64,000 nt of DNA, from positions 10,008,071 through 10,072,070 of the forward strand of contig CM033118.1 of NCBI GenBank assembly GCA_019321725.1, in the 5' to 3' direction. The DNA comes from Paulownia fortunei (Eukaryota > Streptophyta > Magnoliopsida > Lamiales > Paulowniaceae). Position 1 is the first letter of the stretch, and the number at the start of each line of letters is the position of its first letter. Shown one piece after another: positions 24,373 to 36,632 of the stretch. The notes below the pieces were generated by a model. The model worked only from the letters and a program-made list of their open reading frames with translations. It was not told where the DNA came from and did not search any database. Both the position numbers and the translations under genes were made by a program.

Positions 24373-27062
24373 TGTGATACCCGAGCCTCTTACTACTCAT
24401 ATGGCCAAATATGATTCATGTATTACATGTTAATTGCGTGATATTTCTATTGATATGACATCATATAATTTATTTTATTTTATACAGCATTCTTAATCAT
24501 TAAACTTAATTTTGAATCTCTCGCACGATATTGATAATCGAATCCCTAACCTAAGTGGTTGATTTTGTATTGAGATAAAAAGAAATTTAGGTATCAATAT
24601 AGTAAATAGTACTAGGTTACACATGGTAACCTTAGGAGTTCAAAAGGTGTCACTAAAAAGTTTATAGAAAGTGAGTCGGTTCGATCATGAATTTTAATAT
24701 TATATGTATATTTAAATCATACACTTGGGACAACTAGACATAAAATACTATAATTTAAATGTTATATAACTAGGTTCATAGTTTGTTACACTATCGGTGC
24801 ACAAACTTATCAATCGGGCAAGAACCGATGATTTTTCGGGTGAAGAACCTAATGAACGGACATAAAAATTAGCTACAGGAATGAATGGTGACTAAGATAA
24901 GTTGCAAAAAAATAAGAATATGTGAGATACATAAGATTAGGGTTGCAAGATAAGGGAGAAAATCAGATTATACCATTACATGCCACCTCATGCTTAGACT
25001 TACCAAACTAGCACCTCAACCTATTCTTCACTTTTAAGCTAACAGCTACGACTTGAACTTTTTTTTGCACCATTTCAGCTTCTAAATACATAGAAAAAGC
25101 TCTCTAAATAGGTCCTAAGTGATTCCAACATAAAAAAGAGACAAAATAAACAAAGGGAAGGAGAAATAACCAAGTTCGAGTAGAAAATTGTGTAAGGTGA
25201 GCTTAACTTATGGGTTTGGCATGACTTTCAGAATTATTTTGAGGTTTATTGGCTTATTAAGCTTTTAATATTATTTATAAATGTGTTATTATGTTATTAG
25301 ATAGGCATTGGTGCACAAAGAAAGTGTTTTTGGTGGCAAATACTTGGTAGAAAACATTTATGCTAGAAACTGTCACCTTGCTATATTATTGTGTTTTAGG
25401 CTTCAAAAGTGTATGGTATGTTGAATAAAACCTGTAATTATCATCATATACATGTTTATATATGGGTTGATAGTATTGGAATAAATTTTCATAGGTTAGA
25501 AATTGAAATTGGCCATGATATTGAAGAAACACTCAAAACTGCCAAAGTAAGAATATCTGTTCTAGTGTGCTGTGATGGGGACTGAATTACAGGACCTAGA
25601 CATATGTGTTTTGGAAAATTTATGGCATGGTTATATTTTTCTACATTTTATCTAAGTGTGTTAAGAATCTTAGAGTGAATAAATACTCCTAAGGATGTCA
25701 AAATGTCGATGAAACCTAATATAGCAGCAAGGAAATTAGAAGGTGAAAATCTATCCCATTTTATAACTTAGCACATGTTGCTATTGAGTGGTAACAATTA
25801 GGTACATGATATTAGAGTTATATTACTTCAATTATATAATGTTTACATATATCTAAGATGAGAAATTAAGGCATTTGAGGGACTAGATTGGGTTCTAATT
25901 TGTGAAAGCATGATTGTTACCTAGATAGCTTGGTGTTTAAGGTCTTAGTATGAGATTTTATGCTTTCAACTTGCTAAATTGGAAATGTTGCTTAATGTTG
26001 GGTAATATTACAGGCAACTTTACATCTAAGGTTGGAGAGGAATACTAAACAAATCTAGACTAAGCCACCAACCAAGTGAAAGGTAAGTAAAGATTCATTT
26101 GCAACTACAATGCATAGACATAGTAGATGTATGAATTATATGTAATATCATAAATCATATGTGTATAGTAGATGGCTCTCCATTGAGCATACATACATGG
26201 GCATTGTCATTGGCACGTGCATGCATCATATATGAGCATTATGATAAATCTTGTATTGCACGACATGATTTTGAAAAAGGAAAATATTTTGCTGACCACT
26301 ACTAGTGCACCGAAGCATGCATGGATTTACATAGTTTGATGCATGGATTTGCAGGTTCGCATGTATGGATTTGCATACGTATGAGTATGCATGGATTTGC
26401 ATGCTTATATCATTATTGGTCATTGGATTATGGCGGTGTACAGAGCTTTTTTCCGATGCATGGGATAGTAGCATTGATCAGGGGCCCAAAAAATAAATGA
26501 TTTTGAGAGAAATATTTTGATGCATAAAATTGCATTGTGGGCATAACATTTTGAGATGCATGACTTAATATTATGGATTATTCTTTGACTTGCATAATCT
26601 TTACTTGCTGAGTGTTAGCTCATATAGTTTATGCATTGTAGGTGAGTACGACAATGCTTGAAGCATCTTTTACTAGTTGGACGGCTGTTGGAGCTCCCGC
26701 AGGTGTCTGAGGGAGTGTGTACATGGATGACGGCCTGTTGGGCTATTTTGTTGGCTTGTTATATTTTGAATCTATTGTATTATATTTTTAGACTGGTACT
26801 ATATTTTGCTTTTAAAACTTTATTGTAAATAAGTATGTAAATATTGTGGTCGTTGTGGGTGTTGTATTTTTATATAAATAATGATCCTGCTATATACATG
26901 ATATGTGTGAGAAAGTATTTTAAATAAGGTTGTGTATATAAGAAGTGATTTACCTTTTCTTAAAGTGTCACAAAAAATAAAAAATAATATTGCACGTATA
27001 TATAAGCTCTATCATGTTAAATTATACTATATATATCTAGTTGTTGAGTAGTGGGTGTTACA
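24373..27062 (+). mobile_element. Chromovirus-like solo LTR K (2690 bp)
   Basis: It starts TGTGATACCC and ends GGGTGTTACA, near-perfect inverted ends typical of chromovirus LTRs. GCATG (24368-24372) and GCATA (27063-27067) flank it. The uninterrupted sequence GGCATGTTCTATGATCGCC survives in the Copia-D 5' LTR near 34487. It has no gag or pol; the element type is therefore inferred from the ends. A truncated, rearranged relative lies at 60245-62067. Confidence 0.83.
26313..26402. repeat. Imperfect short repeats of GCATGGATTTGCAT inside LTR K
   Basis: Four to five degenerate copies (GCATGGATTTACAT, GCATGGATTTGCAG, GTATGGATTTGCAT, GCATGGATTTGCAT) lie close together. Solo LTR L has a shorter version at 61353-61420, so the number of units varies between copies. 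Confidence 0.75.
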
Positions 27063-27067
27063 GCATA

Positions 27068-27276
27068 TTCCATGATCGCCATCATATGCGCGACCATACC
27101 CTACAGCTAAATTTGGTCTAAAAACTTTATCTAATGCGCAGAAAGTAAATGCAAGACATAAGATAAAGAAAATTTCTTTTTATTAATATGATTCTCAATA
27201 AGATTATTTTACAAATATAATGAATAGAGTACAGTACACCCAATCTAATTGGGGCACCGGGCTTCCAACTCTAACA
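27068..27276 (-). repeat. Copia-D 3' LTR, piece 3 (outer start of LTR)
   Basis: On the element strand it begins TGTTAGAG at 27276, followed toward lower coordinates by the conserved CATGATCGCCATCATATG block. The adjacent GGGAGATTG-type polypurine tract lies at 27275-27285. Confidence 0.85.
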
Positions 27277-27289
27277 ATCTCCCACTTGC

Positions 27290-29000
27290 CCTAGCTCTAA
27301 TTGCCCATGCACCTAAGGCCCATATTCTCAAGATATCCATCGAATACCTTATGTACTAAGGGCTTAGTCAGTGGGTCTACCACATTTTCTGTTGAGGTGA
27401 CTTGATCCACAATGACATCATCTCTACCAACGATCTCTCTAATAAGGTGTTATCGTCTAATTTTATGATTGGATCTTTGTTGAGATCTTGGCTCTTTTGT
27501 TTACACAATAGCCCTATTTTTTTCACTTTAAATCATTACTGGATCAACAATAGATAAAAGTATACCCAACCCTTGGATGAAGTTTCTTATCTAAATAACT
27601 TCTTTTGTTGCATCTGATGCACCAATGTATTCAACCTCGGTTATAGAGTCTGTAGTTGTTTCTTGCTTGGAACTCTTCCACCTAACCACTCCACCACTTA
27701 GGATGAATATGTATCTAGACATGGACTTGGAGTCATCTATATTGGATTGAAAATAAGAGTCTGTATATTCCCTCCAATTTTAGTTCTGTATTGTTGTATA
27801 TCAAAAAGATATCCTTAGTCCTTAAGTACTTAAGGATCATCTTAATGGCTTTCTAGTGCTCTTCGCCTAGATTGGACTGATATCTGCTCGTGATATTCAA
27901 AGCATGTGTGACATTAGGCCTTGTACATAACATAACTTATGTGAGTTATTCTTTCTCTCTCTTCAGGTGTTTTGAGAGACATAGCCTTCGAGAGTGAAAC
28001 CCCATGACTCATAGATAGGAATCCTTATTTGGATTTTTCCATTCTAAACCTTTTTAGCACTTTATCTATGTAGATGGTCTGGAATAGTCCGATCATCCTT
28101 CTAGATCTATCTCTATAGATTTTTATCCCTAGGAAAAAGGATGCATCTCCCAAGTCCTTCATGGTAAACTATTTAGACAACCAAGTGCTCGTTGACTGCA
28201 ACATCCCTATACCATTCCCAACGAGTAGGATGTCATCAACGTAGAGCACAACAAACATAACTACATCCCACTAACTTTCTTGTAGGCATATGGTTCATTC
28301 GGTTCTTATGAAAATCAAATGTTTTGATTATTTTATCAAACCGAATGTTCCAACTCCTCAAAGTCTCCTTAAGTCTATAAATAGTTTTTTGGAGTTTGCA
28401 AAACTTTTGCTCACTCCCATTGGATATGAAGCCTTCTGGCTGCTTCATATAGATCTCTTTCTTAACATTTCCATTAAGGAAGGCGGTCTTCACATCCATT
28501 TGCCATATCTCATAGTCTAATATACAGATATGGCCAGTAGAATTCAGATGGACTTAAGCATCGTCACTGGAGAAAAGGTTTTCTTATAATCAATTTTTGG
28601 CTTCTAAGTATAACCTTTTGCAACCATATATTCTTTGTAGGTCGCTACCTTTCCATCTATTCCAATCTTCTGCTTGTAGACTTATTTGCAGCCAACAAAA
28701 TATTTTTTTGTGGTGGGTACACCAAGGTCCATATCTTGTTGGAGTACATGGAGTCCATCTCAGATTACATGGTTTCTTATCAGTTATCCAAATCGATGTC
28801 AGCATCACCTCTCCATAGCTTCTTCGATCATTATCCAAGGGGAGTTCCTTTTCTTTACTCTCAAATAAAAAGACGTACCTATTAGGTACCCTTGAGACCC
28901 TTTCAGAACTTCGATGAGGTTGTACCTCAAAGGGTCTACCATTAGTTGGTGTGTCATCTACTACAATAGTTGGGACATTCGATAGTTCTTGGACTTCTTT
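27290..29000 (-). pseudogene. pol: Copia-D RT-RNase H remnant with intact YVDD box
   Basis: Minus-strand translation in shifting frames gives RNase H (27300-28000) and RT (28000-28800). The RT active-site YVDD codons survive at 28232-28243, followed by ILLVGNGIGML. An 87-codon open segment at 28236-28499 carries MDVKTAFLNGN and IYMKQPEGF, RT landmarks of Ty1/copia. Multiple stops and frameshifts make it non-functional. Confidence 0.88.
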
Positions 29001-30340
29001 AGGTTCTACGACTTTGCCACTTTTTTTTTATAAAAATGTTTTCTCAAGGAAGGTGGCATTCCTTGAAACAAACACCTTTTTTTCAGAGGCATCGTAGAAA
29101 TAGTATCCAATAGACTCCTTTGGATACCCCACGAACTTGCATAAGTTGGATCTCATATCCAACTTATCTCCTACTTGTTGCTTCACATAAGCAGCTCACC
29201 CCCATACCCTAAGGTATTTATAGAAAGGTGTTTAACCATACCATATCTCATATGGTGTTTTGGGCATGACTTTATATGGCACCCTATTTAATAGGTATGC
29301 TGTCGTTTTAAAGACATAACCCTAGAACGAAAGAGGTAATGGAATGAACCTCATCATAGATTGAACCATGTCTAATAAGGTTCGATTCCTATGCTCCATA
29401 ACTCCGTTAAGTTGAGGAGTAGCAGGAGGAGTCCACTATGAGAGAATCCCATTCTCTCTCAAATTATCTAGAATCTCTGTGTTTAAGTACTCACTTTCTC
29501 AATCAGATTGAACAGTCTTTATACTATAGCTAGTTTGTTTCTTTACTTCATTTCTAAATTTTTAGAACCTTTCAAAGTCTTCAGATTTGTACATTAAAAG
29601 GCACATATAACTGTACCTAGGGAAGTCATCGGTAAAGGTTAATAAGTAGTTATAATTTCCTCAAAAACTAACACTTAGTGGCCTACATATATCTATATAG
29701 ATCAAATATAATAGATGTTTGGCTCGCTCTAATTGTCCAACAAATGGAGATTTGATCATCTTTCCTTTGAGGTAGGACTCACATGTTGGCATATCTTGCT
29801 CGTCCTTTAGATCAAGAAATTGTGCCAACTTGTTAATCCTTTTTTAAGAGACATGGCCTAATCATGCGTGCCATAGGCTTATGGAACTATTATTATCTAA
29901 CTTTCTTTTATTTTGTTGAATTGTGAGATGAGGTATGGGGAGTAATAGTATATAAACAATTTGTCAAACAACTTGTATTGATAAAATCAAAACGTTTAAA
30001 AATGGAATAATTTCCATTCTTAATTGAAAATCTAAAACCTTCTCTATCTAAAACCGGAACAGAGATAATGTTCTTAATAATATCTAGAACAAAAAAATAA
30101 TTGTTTAAAACTATTACAAAACTATTCTCAAAAGCAAGATTAATGGTGCCTATAGATAATGCAATAACCCTTACTCCATTTACTATCCTTAGGACTGTCT
30201 CTCATAACTCCAACTTCCTACTTCTTGCCATTATTTGTAAATCATTACAAATACGTGAGTCAAGATTGGTATTTAATACCTAAGAAGCATCGTTAAATGA
30301 TAAGTTAACTTTAACAAAATAGATACCTAAACTCTTCAGG
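29001..30340 (-). pseudogene. pol: Copia-D integrase remnant
   Basis: The sequence parallels the Copia-1 integrase base by base with many changes. Examples are the C-terminal region near 29040-29300, the NGVMEHRN-like third-motif region near 29390-29420, and the HHCC region near 29750-29880. Stops occur in all frames. Similarity to Copia-1 (248-1495) shows both belong to one family. Confidence 0.85.
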
Positions 30341-31084
30341 CTTACAATATACTCATTGCAGTTCTTCTTCCAGTACCCTAGTTTGTCGCGGTGGTGGCAC
30401 TTGTCATTGGCTTAAGAAGAAACTTTCTTGACACCACCCTTTGCCTTCAGCTTGTTGGGTTTGAAGGAACTCTTTCTTTCCCTTTTCATCCCTTAGGCTT
30501 TATAGCTTTGGTCCGAAAGAGGATCCAACAAGCATGACCGGCTTATCCTTTTTTAGGGTGGACTCAACTGTCTTTAACTTGTTCATAAGCTCAGGGAGAC
30601 TAGTCTCCATATTGTGCATGTTAAAGTTGACAATAAAGCATCAAATGAGGGAGACAAAGACTACAACAGTAAGTCCATATAGAGTTCATTCCCCATGATG
30701 ACTCCAAGGGACGCAAGACTTTCAATGAGGCTATCATCTACAATCCATGATCATGGACGGCCATGTTCTCTTACCGTACAACTCTTATAGGTAGAGAAGG
30801 ATCCCAGCAGCAGTACCCTAGTCCTCATTCTGCCTCTAAAGCTCATTTGACATTGATGCCAATATGTAGCATGGAGCCTGTAGATTTTCATCAACATGAC
30901 ATAGATAATCTACATAAGTCTTTGAAGTAATATCCCCTAGTGGAGCCAAAGGAGGTGCAGTGTCGAGGACATATGCTCTATTTTTAGATTGAAGGATTAT
31001 CTTAAAGTTTCTTAGTCAATTAACGAAGTTCAGCCTAGTTAATTTATTTTGCTAAAAGATTGTTGCTAGTGGATTCTTTGCCAT
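30341..31084 (-). pseudogene. gag: Copia-D gag remnant
   Basis: The start ATG is at 31082-31084 (MAKNPLA), as in Copia-1. The zinc knuckle near 30358-30401 is damaged: the second cysteine reads Arg and the His of the C-H-C half reads Tyr (CHHRDKLGYWKKNC). Small deletions shift the frame several times. Confidence 0.82.
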
Positions 31085-32650
31085 TTTAGTAGAAAAATCT
31101 ACAAAATATAAAAGTAATAGAAAATGAGTAAACTATGGGAAAATCATATTCATTTAATATAAAGTCTTTAATACTAATTTTCTCCCACTATTTTCTTTGA
31201 ATTGTATCACCCCTAATGGAAGTTCAGAAAATCAAATTTCCTAGTGGGTTTGAGGTCCAATGGAAATATTTCACACCCTAGTTTTATGAACTAATGAAAT
31301 ATTTCTATCGGTGGTCAACTTATTGACAATTGTATCACTATATAACCCTCAAGTTTGTTTTGTCTCATCTCTTCCCATATACCCCTATTTTATGAGTCCA
31401 TGTGGTACTTAATTATCAAACAACACCCATCAAATGTTCGTGTAGAAGGAGCATCACAATATCCCACGACTCATGGTCGCCATAATGATAAGTCCATCCT
31501 ACGAGCATCTCCATGCTTGGTAGAAATCACAAGTTTTCAACACAAGACCACCCCATGACTCGCGGCCGATGATCAAGTGTGGAAGCGTCGTCATGTCTTT
31601 ATCTGTGATAGTAGTCATAGAATGATAAATCCTACATAACTTATCAATTTTTGTTTGAAATCAAAAAATTATCTAAGTTTCAAAAACTTAGGGGTTTCAT
31701 TTTTCCAAGACCTTATCAACATAATTACTAATTATGTTATTTAATGCTTGTTATCATATGTTGTGCAATTAAAAATATTAGATAAAATCTATATGTAAAA
31801 GGCGATGGGATGATCATGGGCAACCTATGCAACCCATTTGAGCCAAAAATGGGTCAAGGTCAATTTAAGGGTAAAAATATAAAAAAACTATTCAATTACA
31901 TTTCATTTTTGTGTCCATACATGCATAGCCCTTGAATCTCCTATTCTATTATATTTGCGTTTAATAACCCATGCAAGTATAGGCCTTTAAGATTCGAACG
32001 TCCTCCATTTACAAAACTAAAATAGAAATCTTACTTTCTATTCTACTCTCTTCGCAATAAATTAAATGCAATACAAAATAGAATAAGAGGCTCGCAGGCC
32101 CCGAAAAAATAAAGAAAATTAAAGTATACATCCAATCACATTGGTCATAGGCCCATGATCGTCCCTAAATAAATCGTGCAATAAATATTCATCAAATGAA
32201 TTTTAAAGCATACAAACTTACCAAGTTGTTTAAAGTTGCCAATTTTTTAAAGATTTGGGATAACATAAAGTTTTCAAGAAAAACCATTTTTCTAAATTTA
32301 AAATTAACTTTTAATCTTAAATAAAACACACACAAACATGCACACGGGACTACCCATGACAAAGGTTGGGCAGCACAGTACTCTCGGCCAGCACTGTCCA
32401 TCCATCCGATAGGTCCCATCGGTCACTCACCAGGCACCAACCTAAGGGGTGTTCAAGTACTTTGTGTGGTCAAGCCCACGATTGAAAAATGCCGCTCAAT
32501 GTTCAACTTGTAACCAATGAAACATTCGAATGTTTGTGTGTGTGTGAATCAATTTAAATAATAAAATATTTTATCCCATAATCTAACAAGAATTGTAACA
32601 TGTTTATGAGTTAAAAAATTCATGCTTATCAAATATAGATGTAGTCACAG
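31085..32650 (-). other. Copia-D leader; primer site deleted
   Basis: Homologous to the Copia-1 leader (for example 31190-31620 against 2690-3130, and the GAGGCTCGCAGG segment near 32089). A moderately GC-rich block lies at 32340-32450. No TGGTATCAGAG-type primer site is found, and the sequence passes directly into the middle of the 5' LTR near 32650. A deletion has therefore removed the primer site and about 390 bp of LTR. Confidence 0.78.
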
Positions 32651-33159
32651 AAATAAGTTCTTCGCTAGTAGAACCTTATTTCATTTACGAATTTGATTCT
32701 TGGAGTAGAATCACAATCTCTCAATCAACTGGTGATTGGAGATTGTATTGTGTAAATGAATAATTATTGATTAATTATTCTATACACCCTTTTGAAGAAA
32801 AATCGAAAAAGGGAGTGTAGAAGATGAAAAACTATTTTTCTTTTTCTTCTATGTGAGAGCCAAAAATGTTAGAAAAATAAAATAAAGATTTGCTTATTTT
32901 TCATCGAATTTTTAGCCACTCTTAAATATGAATGGGTGTTGGCCGATTTCTAGGGTTATACTCCCTCTTGAAATCGGCCACTAAGTGGCTTAATATACAC
33001 ATGTATATTTTGGTCTAATTTTTAATAATCCCAATTATCCAAAAAATAACCAACCAACTATTCTCTCTCCTCAATGTATATGGCCATAATTAAGACTACA
33101 GCCTCCTAAAGTTTGGCCATATCCATAATTATAGGGATTTTGACTTTCAATATCCTATC

Positions 33160-33181
33160 TATACATATATATACATGTATC

Positions 33182-33216
<35 letters not shown>
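33160..33216. repeat. TA microsatellite in the Copia-D 5' LTR
   Basis: A run of TA/CATA units, expanded relative to the 3' LTR (about 17908-17950). It borders the 148-bp insert. Confidence 0.9.
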
Positions 33217-33364
33217 CTGCTGCTAATAAAGTGATCTTACATAAGGTAAGCGGCTTTGCGAGATCGCAGTCTATCTTGAGGAGCGAATAGATGATTCACC
33301 CTCTTCTTCTGCTATCTCAACCACTTGAGATGTAGTTCCCTTAGTAGCTTTCTTTCCCCTTGTC
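33217..33364. other. 148-bp foreign insert of unknown origin in the Copia-D 5' LTR
   Basis: The segment interrupts the TA-rich stretch that is continuous in the 3' LTR and is richer in G+C than its surroundings. On the minus strand an ATG at 33364-33366 opens 31 codons to a TAG at 33271-33273. The peptide is basic at first (MTRGKKATKG) and acidic later (EEEGESS). I do not recognise the source. It could be a gag or gene-exon fragment, or filler DNA from break repair. Confidence 0.7.
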
Positions 33365-34773
33365 ATATATATTTAAAGATAAATCCTACTTATTTTTTAT
33401 TTATTTCTCTTCATTTATCTAGTAGGCTTCTATAATTAGGCTACTAGTTATTGGTCTTGGGCTGGACTTCAACACCGTCCAACTAATTAATTTAATTAAT
33501 CAATTAATTTCAAAAGCCCAAATTAATCAATCCAATTGATTAATTTGTTCTACTCCATTTATTGGGCTTCCTGATCAAATTAGATTTAATTAAATAATTT
33601 AATTATTTAATTAAATATTTAATCCAACAAATGGATTTACCAATTTCAAAATGTCAACACCCAAAATTATGTGTGACTTTTTCGGTTCACAACAAATATT
33701 AGCAGTAGGCTTAGAACTTTTGTAACTTATGAATAATGATTATTTTATTAATTAATATGCTTGGAATTAACTCTTTAATTCAATAACCTACAAATCATGG
33801 AACACCTAGCAAGTAGCATGATTACCTAGTATTAGGTAAAACAACGAGTAAACCTATTTTAGTTATGAGTCCAATACACGTACGATCCTTCCAACAACTA
33901 CTTTTCTGATCACATCTAGAGCATGATTATAAGTCGAAACCTTAACTGACTCAATAAATGTGATCCTATTTAAGTTCCAGTGACTCCTAATGAATCAAAA
34001 TTCATCTTGTCTTGGCCAAGGTCTTCAAATCACGAACTATGAAAACACATGAGATTCCCTTGTTAAATGACAAGTGTGGAATTCTATGTTGGCCACTAAC
34101 AGACCTCTATGCATACCAGTGCAACACCCAACATATCCCTTTTGTGATTGTTAAGCAATCAGAAGATATATCAATGTGTTGTAGGATATACACAAGGCTA
34201 CCATCATACCTCAAGTCTGAGGACTAGCCATATTCTATCGCAACTTAAAAATTCTTATTTCAACAAGCAAAGCCTCAAGCTAAGAATTTTCTGTAGGCTA
34301 GGTTCGGTGAACTTATTTTCTAACAAGTACTCGTATACATGCACTTGCATGACTACACTGATGCTAATGGAATGCAACATCCTCATCTTATGAGCATGCA
34401 CCATATGCACGAGTCTTATTGGGCTATACGATGTTATATCTCAATAAACCCTCGACTCATAACTTATTTAAAATAAAAGCCTCAGAGGCATGTTCTATGA
34501 TCGCCATCATATGCGCGAACATGCCCCGTAGCTAAATTTGGTTTAAGAACTTTATCTAATGTACAGAAAGTAAATGCAAGACATAAGATAAAGAAAGTGT
34601 CTTTTTATTAATATGATTCCCAGTAAGATTGTTTTACAAATACAATATATAGAGTATAATACACCTAATCTAATTGGGCGTCGGGTATCCTGCTATAATA
34701 GTTATTACATGGATTTTTAAATTTTTATTTTTCCTCTGCACATGCCACATGATCAACTGAACCCAACAGATTT

Positions 34774-35240
34774 TATGTGCAATACTTTATGCTCTCTTAC
34801 TTTCTTTATCCTTACTCTTTCTTTGTAAGCCAATGCCTAATCCTTACTTTACAAGTTTACTGAATTCCTATTGATCGAAGTTTGTAGGTATCTACATTAG
34901 TAGAGAAGGTGTATGAATAGAAAGTCTAAGGAAGACCTAATAATACTTTGCTTAGATCAAAAGAGTCATTAGTTGCGTAATTTATACCAAGAATGTATGC
35001 ATGAAGCTTGAACTTGGCACTACACACACGTTCAGAATTCATAACTTGATTGATGAAACAGAAGTTTTGTAGTGTTATTTGATTAGCATTATGACAAACT
35101 TTTAGTGGGTGCGATATAAACTATTAAGGCAATATAGTGGTTGATAAAGTAGAGTTATTCAATATTAAACTATGAGCGTATGTCCAGTTGATGTTTTAGC
35201 TTTCCTCGAGGACGACTAAATGATAAGTTTTAGGTGTAGC
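34774..35240 (+). other. Athila-A 3' untranslated region, second part
   Basis: It resumes after the GATTT duplication. Near 35200 CCTCGAGGACGACTAAATG parallels the GCTTGAGGACAAGTAAATC segment that precedes the 3' LTR of Athila-F (48640-48660). The bases before 35241 (AAGTTTTAGGTGTAGC) stand for the polypurine tract. No gene is seen. Confidence 0.72.
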
Positions 35241-36632
35241 TAATAAGCTCATAATTTGACACGTTTTCAACACTCTCAAAGCACAAATTTGGATATTTTA
35301 TCTCATAATTGATGGAATTGTGCCATATCTTATGACAATTAATATGTAGGTTCAAGAATTGAAGAAAATGAGTTAAAAGATGGAAAATCAATTAAAGAGT
35401 CAGTAATGCACTGAAATTCAAGATGTGGTAGTCTTTGTATTTTTGACATAACTTTCTCCACAAATGTAATATTGAGGTGATTCAAAAATATAGAGAGAAG
35501 TAACATATATGGTTATTCTTGTAAAAACCCCAAAAGCTAATTTATCTTAGAAAATGGTCAAAAATTAGTTGAAAGAAGTTGAACAATGTGATCTCACGGA
35601 CCAACAAGCTAATGTTCTGGAGCTACAGCGCCAGGAACTTGCATTGCAGTGCCAGTTTTGCAGAAGTATTTTAAAGTTTTAGTGCTGCAACCTAAAAACT
35701 AGCACTATAGTGCTAATTTTGCAGGGGAGGACCATACTTTTGGGGTGAGGATCAAAATCTTGGCACTGTAGCACCAGAAACTCTGGTTGTAGTGCCCGGT
35801 GGTTTAATTGAATTGATTCTCTAAACTTATTGAGTAACAAGTGGCAACATAAAGTTTAATTAGCATATTTTCTTATTGCCTACACTATAGATACATTTTG
35901 TCACATCACCCATCATGTGATACTCCATTACATATGATATATACACATACTTATTCACACTTTTCATCATACAATTCATCACCCACACGTACACTACACC
36001 TAAATTTTCACACACATTTGCTCTCCACTAAAACACATACTTCTACATCTTTTCACACACACACTCCATCAACCCACATGCTCATTTACCAAAGATCTTG
36101 GAGTTAAAGCCAATAAGATGAGGAAATTCATTGGACATTGAAGACTTTAGGGATGAAGTGAAGATTCTTTTGGGGTTGTAACTTTCTTCTTTAATTTTTT
36201 CTTTTATTTTGTTTAGTTTGGAAAAAATTGTATGAATCATAATGTTGGGAAATGCTTGGTGCTTTATTAATTTAAGTATGAGCTAAATTTTCTTTGATCA
36301 AGGTTTGGAAAGCTATTTCTATGAAGTCATGAATTAATATCATGTTTGTGGTATGGATGATGTTTTAATTTGTGATGAGGATGTACTATGTTTTTAATGC
36401 TTCTTGAGATTTGACCAATTTTGAGATAATCTTTATTGTTGTGATTGAGATTAGAAGGTAGTATTGCAACAAGTGCTTGTGTAGTGTATGTCGTAGACTA
36501 GGTCATTATAGGGATATATGACTTAGTACACGCAATAGTCATGGACATGATTGTCAAAAGCTAGAGGAAGTCAAAAAGCTCAATGTATCATTAGTTAGTT
36601 AAATTTGTTATAGGGATATAATGGTTATTTTC
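35241..36632 (+). repeat. Athila-A 3' LTR, truncated
   Basis: It starts TAATAAGCTCATAATTTGACACG (TG mutated to TA) and matches the 5' LTR from 10622. It is interrupted at GGTTATTTTC (36632), equivalent to about 11980 in the 5' LTR, by Chromo-G. The remaining ~370 bp are not found on the far side of Chromo-G in this window. Confidence 0.85.

Larger units (their letters stand above)
17056..34700 (-). mobile_element. Copia-D: two-LTR Ty1/copia element carrying nested insertions
   Basis: On the minus strand the order is 5' LTR (32651-34700, inner end deleted), leader (31085-32650), gag-pol remnants (27290-31084) and 3' LTR. The 3' LTR lies in three pieces (17056-18462, 23735-24372, 27068-27276) because solo LTRs B and K inserted into it. 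The 5-bp duplications GTTAT border the element. The uninterrupted 5' LTR supplies the empty-site sequence for both B (near 33813-33830) and K (near 34484-34500). Confidence 0.92.
32651..34700 (-). repeat. Copia-D 5' LTR, inner end deleted
   Basis: Matches the split 3' LTR throughout and ends CTATAATA (mutated CTCTAACA) at 34700, followed by the GTTAT duplication. It carries a 148-bp foreign insert (33217-33364) that the 3' LTR lacks. Confidence 0.88.
15014..34768 (+). mobile_element. Copia solo LTR P, split by Copia-D
   Basis: The LTR parts are 15014-17055 (starting TCTTAGAGTAGTACCC, a mutated TGTTAGAG) and 34706-34768 (ending GAACCCAACA), together about 2.1 kb, equal to the other copia LTRs here. 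Flanking GATTT repeats show it is a solo LTR left by recombination, not a fragment. Copia-D, with its own GTTAT duplication, sits 63 bp before the end. Confidence 0.88.
10622..36632 (+). mobile_element. Athila-A: Athila-like Ty3/gypsy element, internally deleted and nested-into
   Basis: The parts are a 5' LTR (10622-12350), an Asp-type primer site (12357-12374), gag and protease remnants (12480-13680), a 3' untranslated region (13690-15013 continuing at 34774-35240), and a 3' LTR from 35241, cut at 36632 by another element. RT, RNase H and integrase are absent. The interval 15014-34773 is a later insertion (solo LTR P plus its contents and duplicated target). Athila identity rests on the protease segment, primer site and terminal GRQP-type tail sequence. 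Confidence 0.85.

Noticed and set aside
24373..27062. Helitron or TIR DNA transposon
   Set aside because: The ends are TG...CA type with LTR-like short inverted termini and a 5-bp duplication, and there is no transposase or 3' hairpin; a solo LTR fits better.
28597..28868. Plus-strand proteins over the Copia-D RT region
   Set aside because: They are antisense shadows of the RT remnant, which reads on the minus strand.
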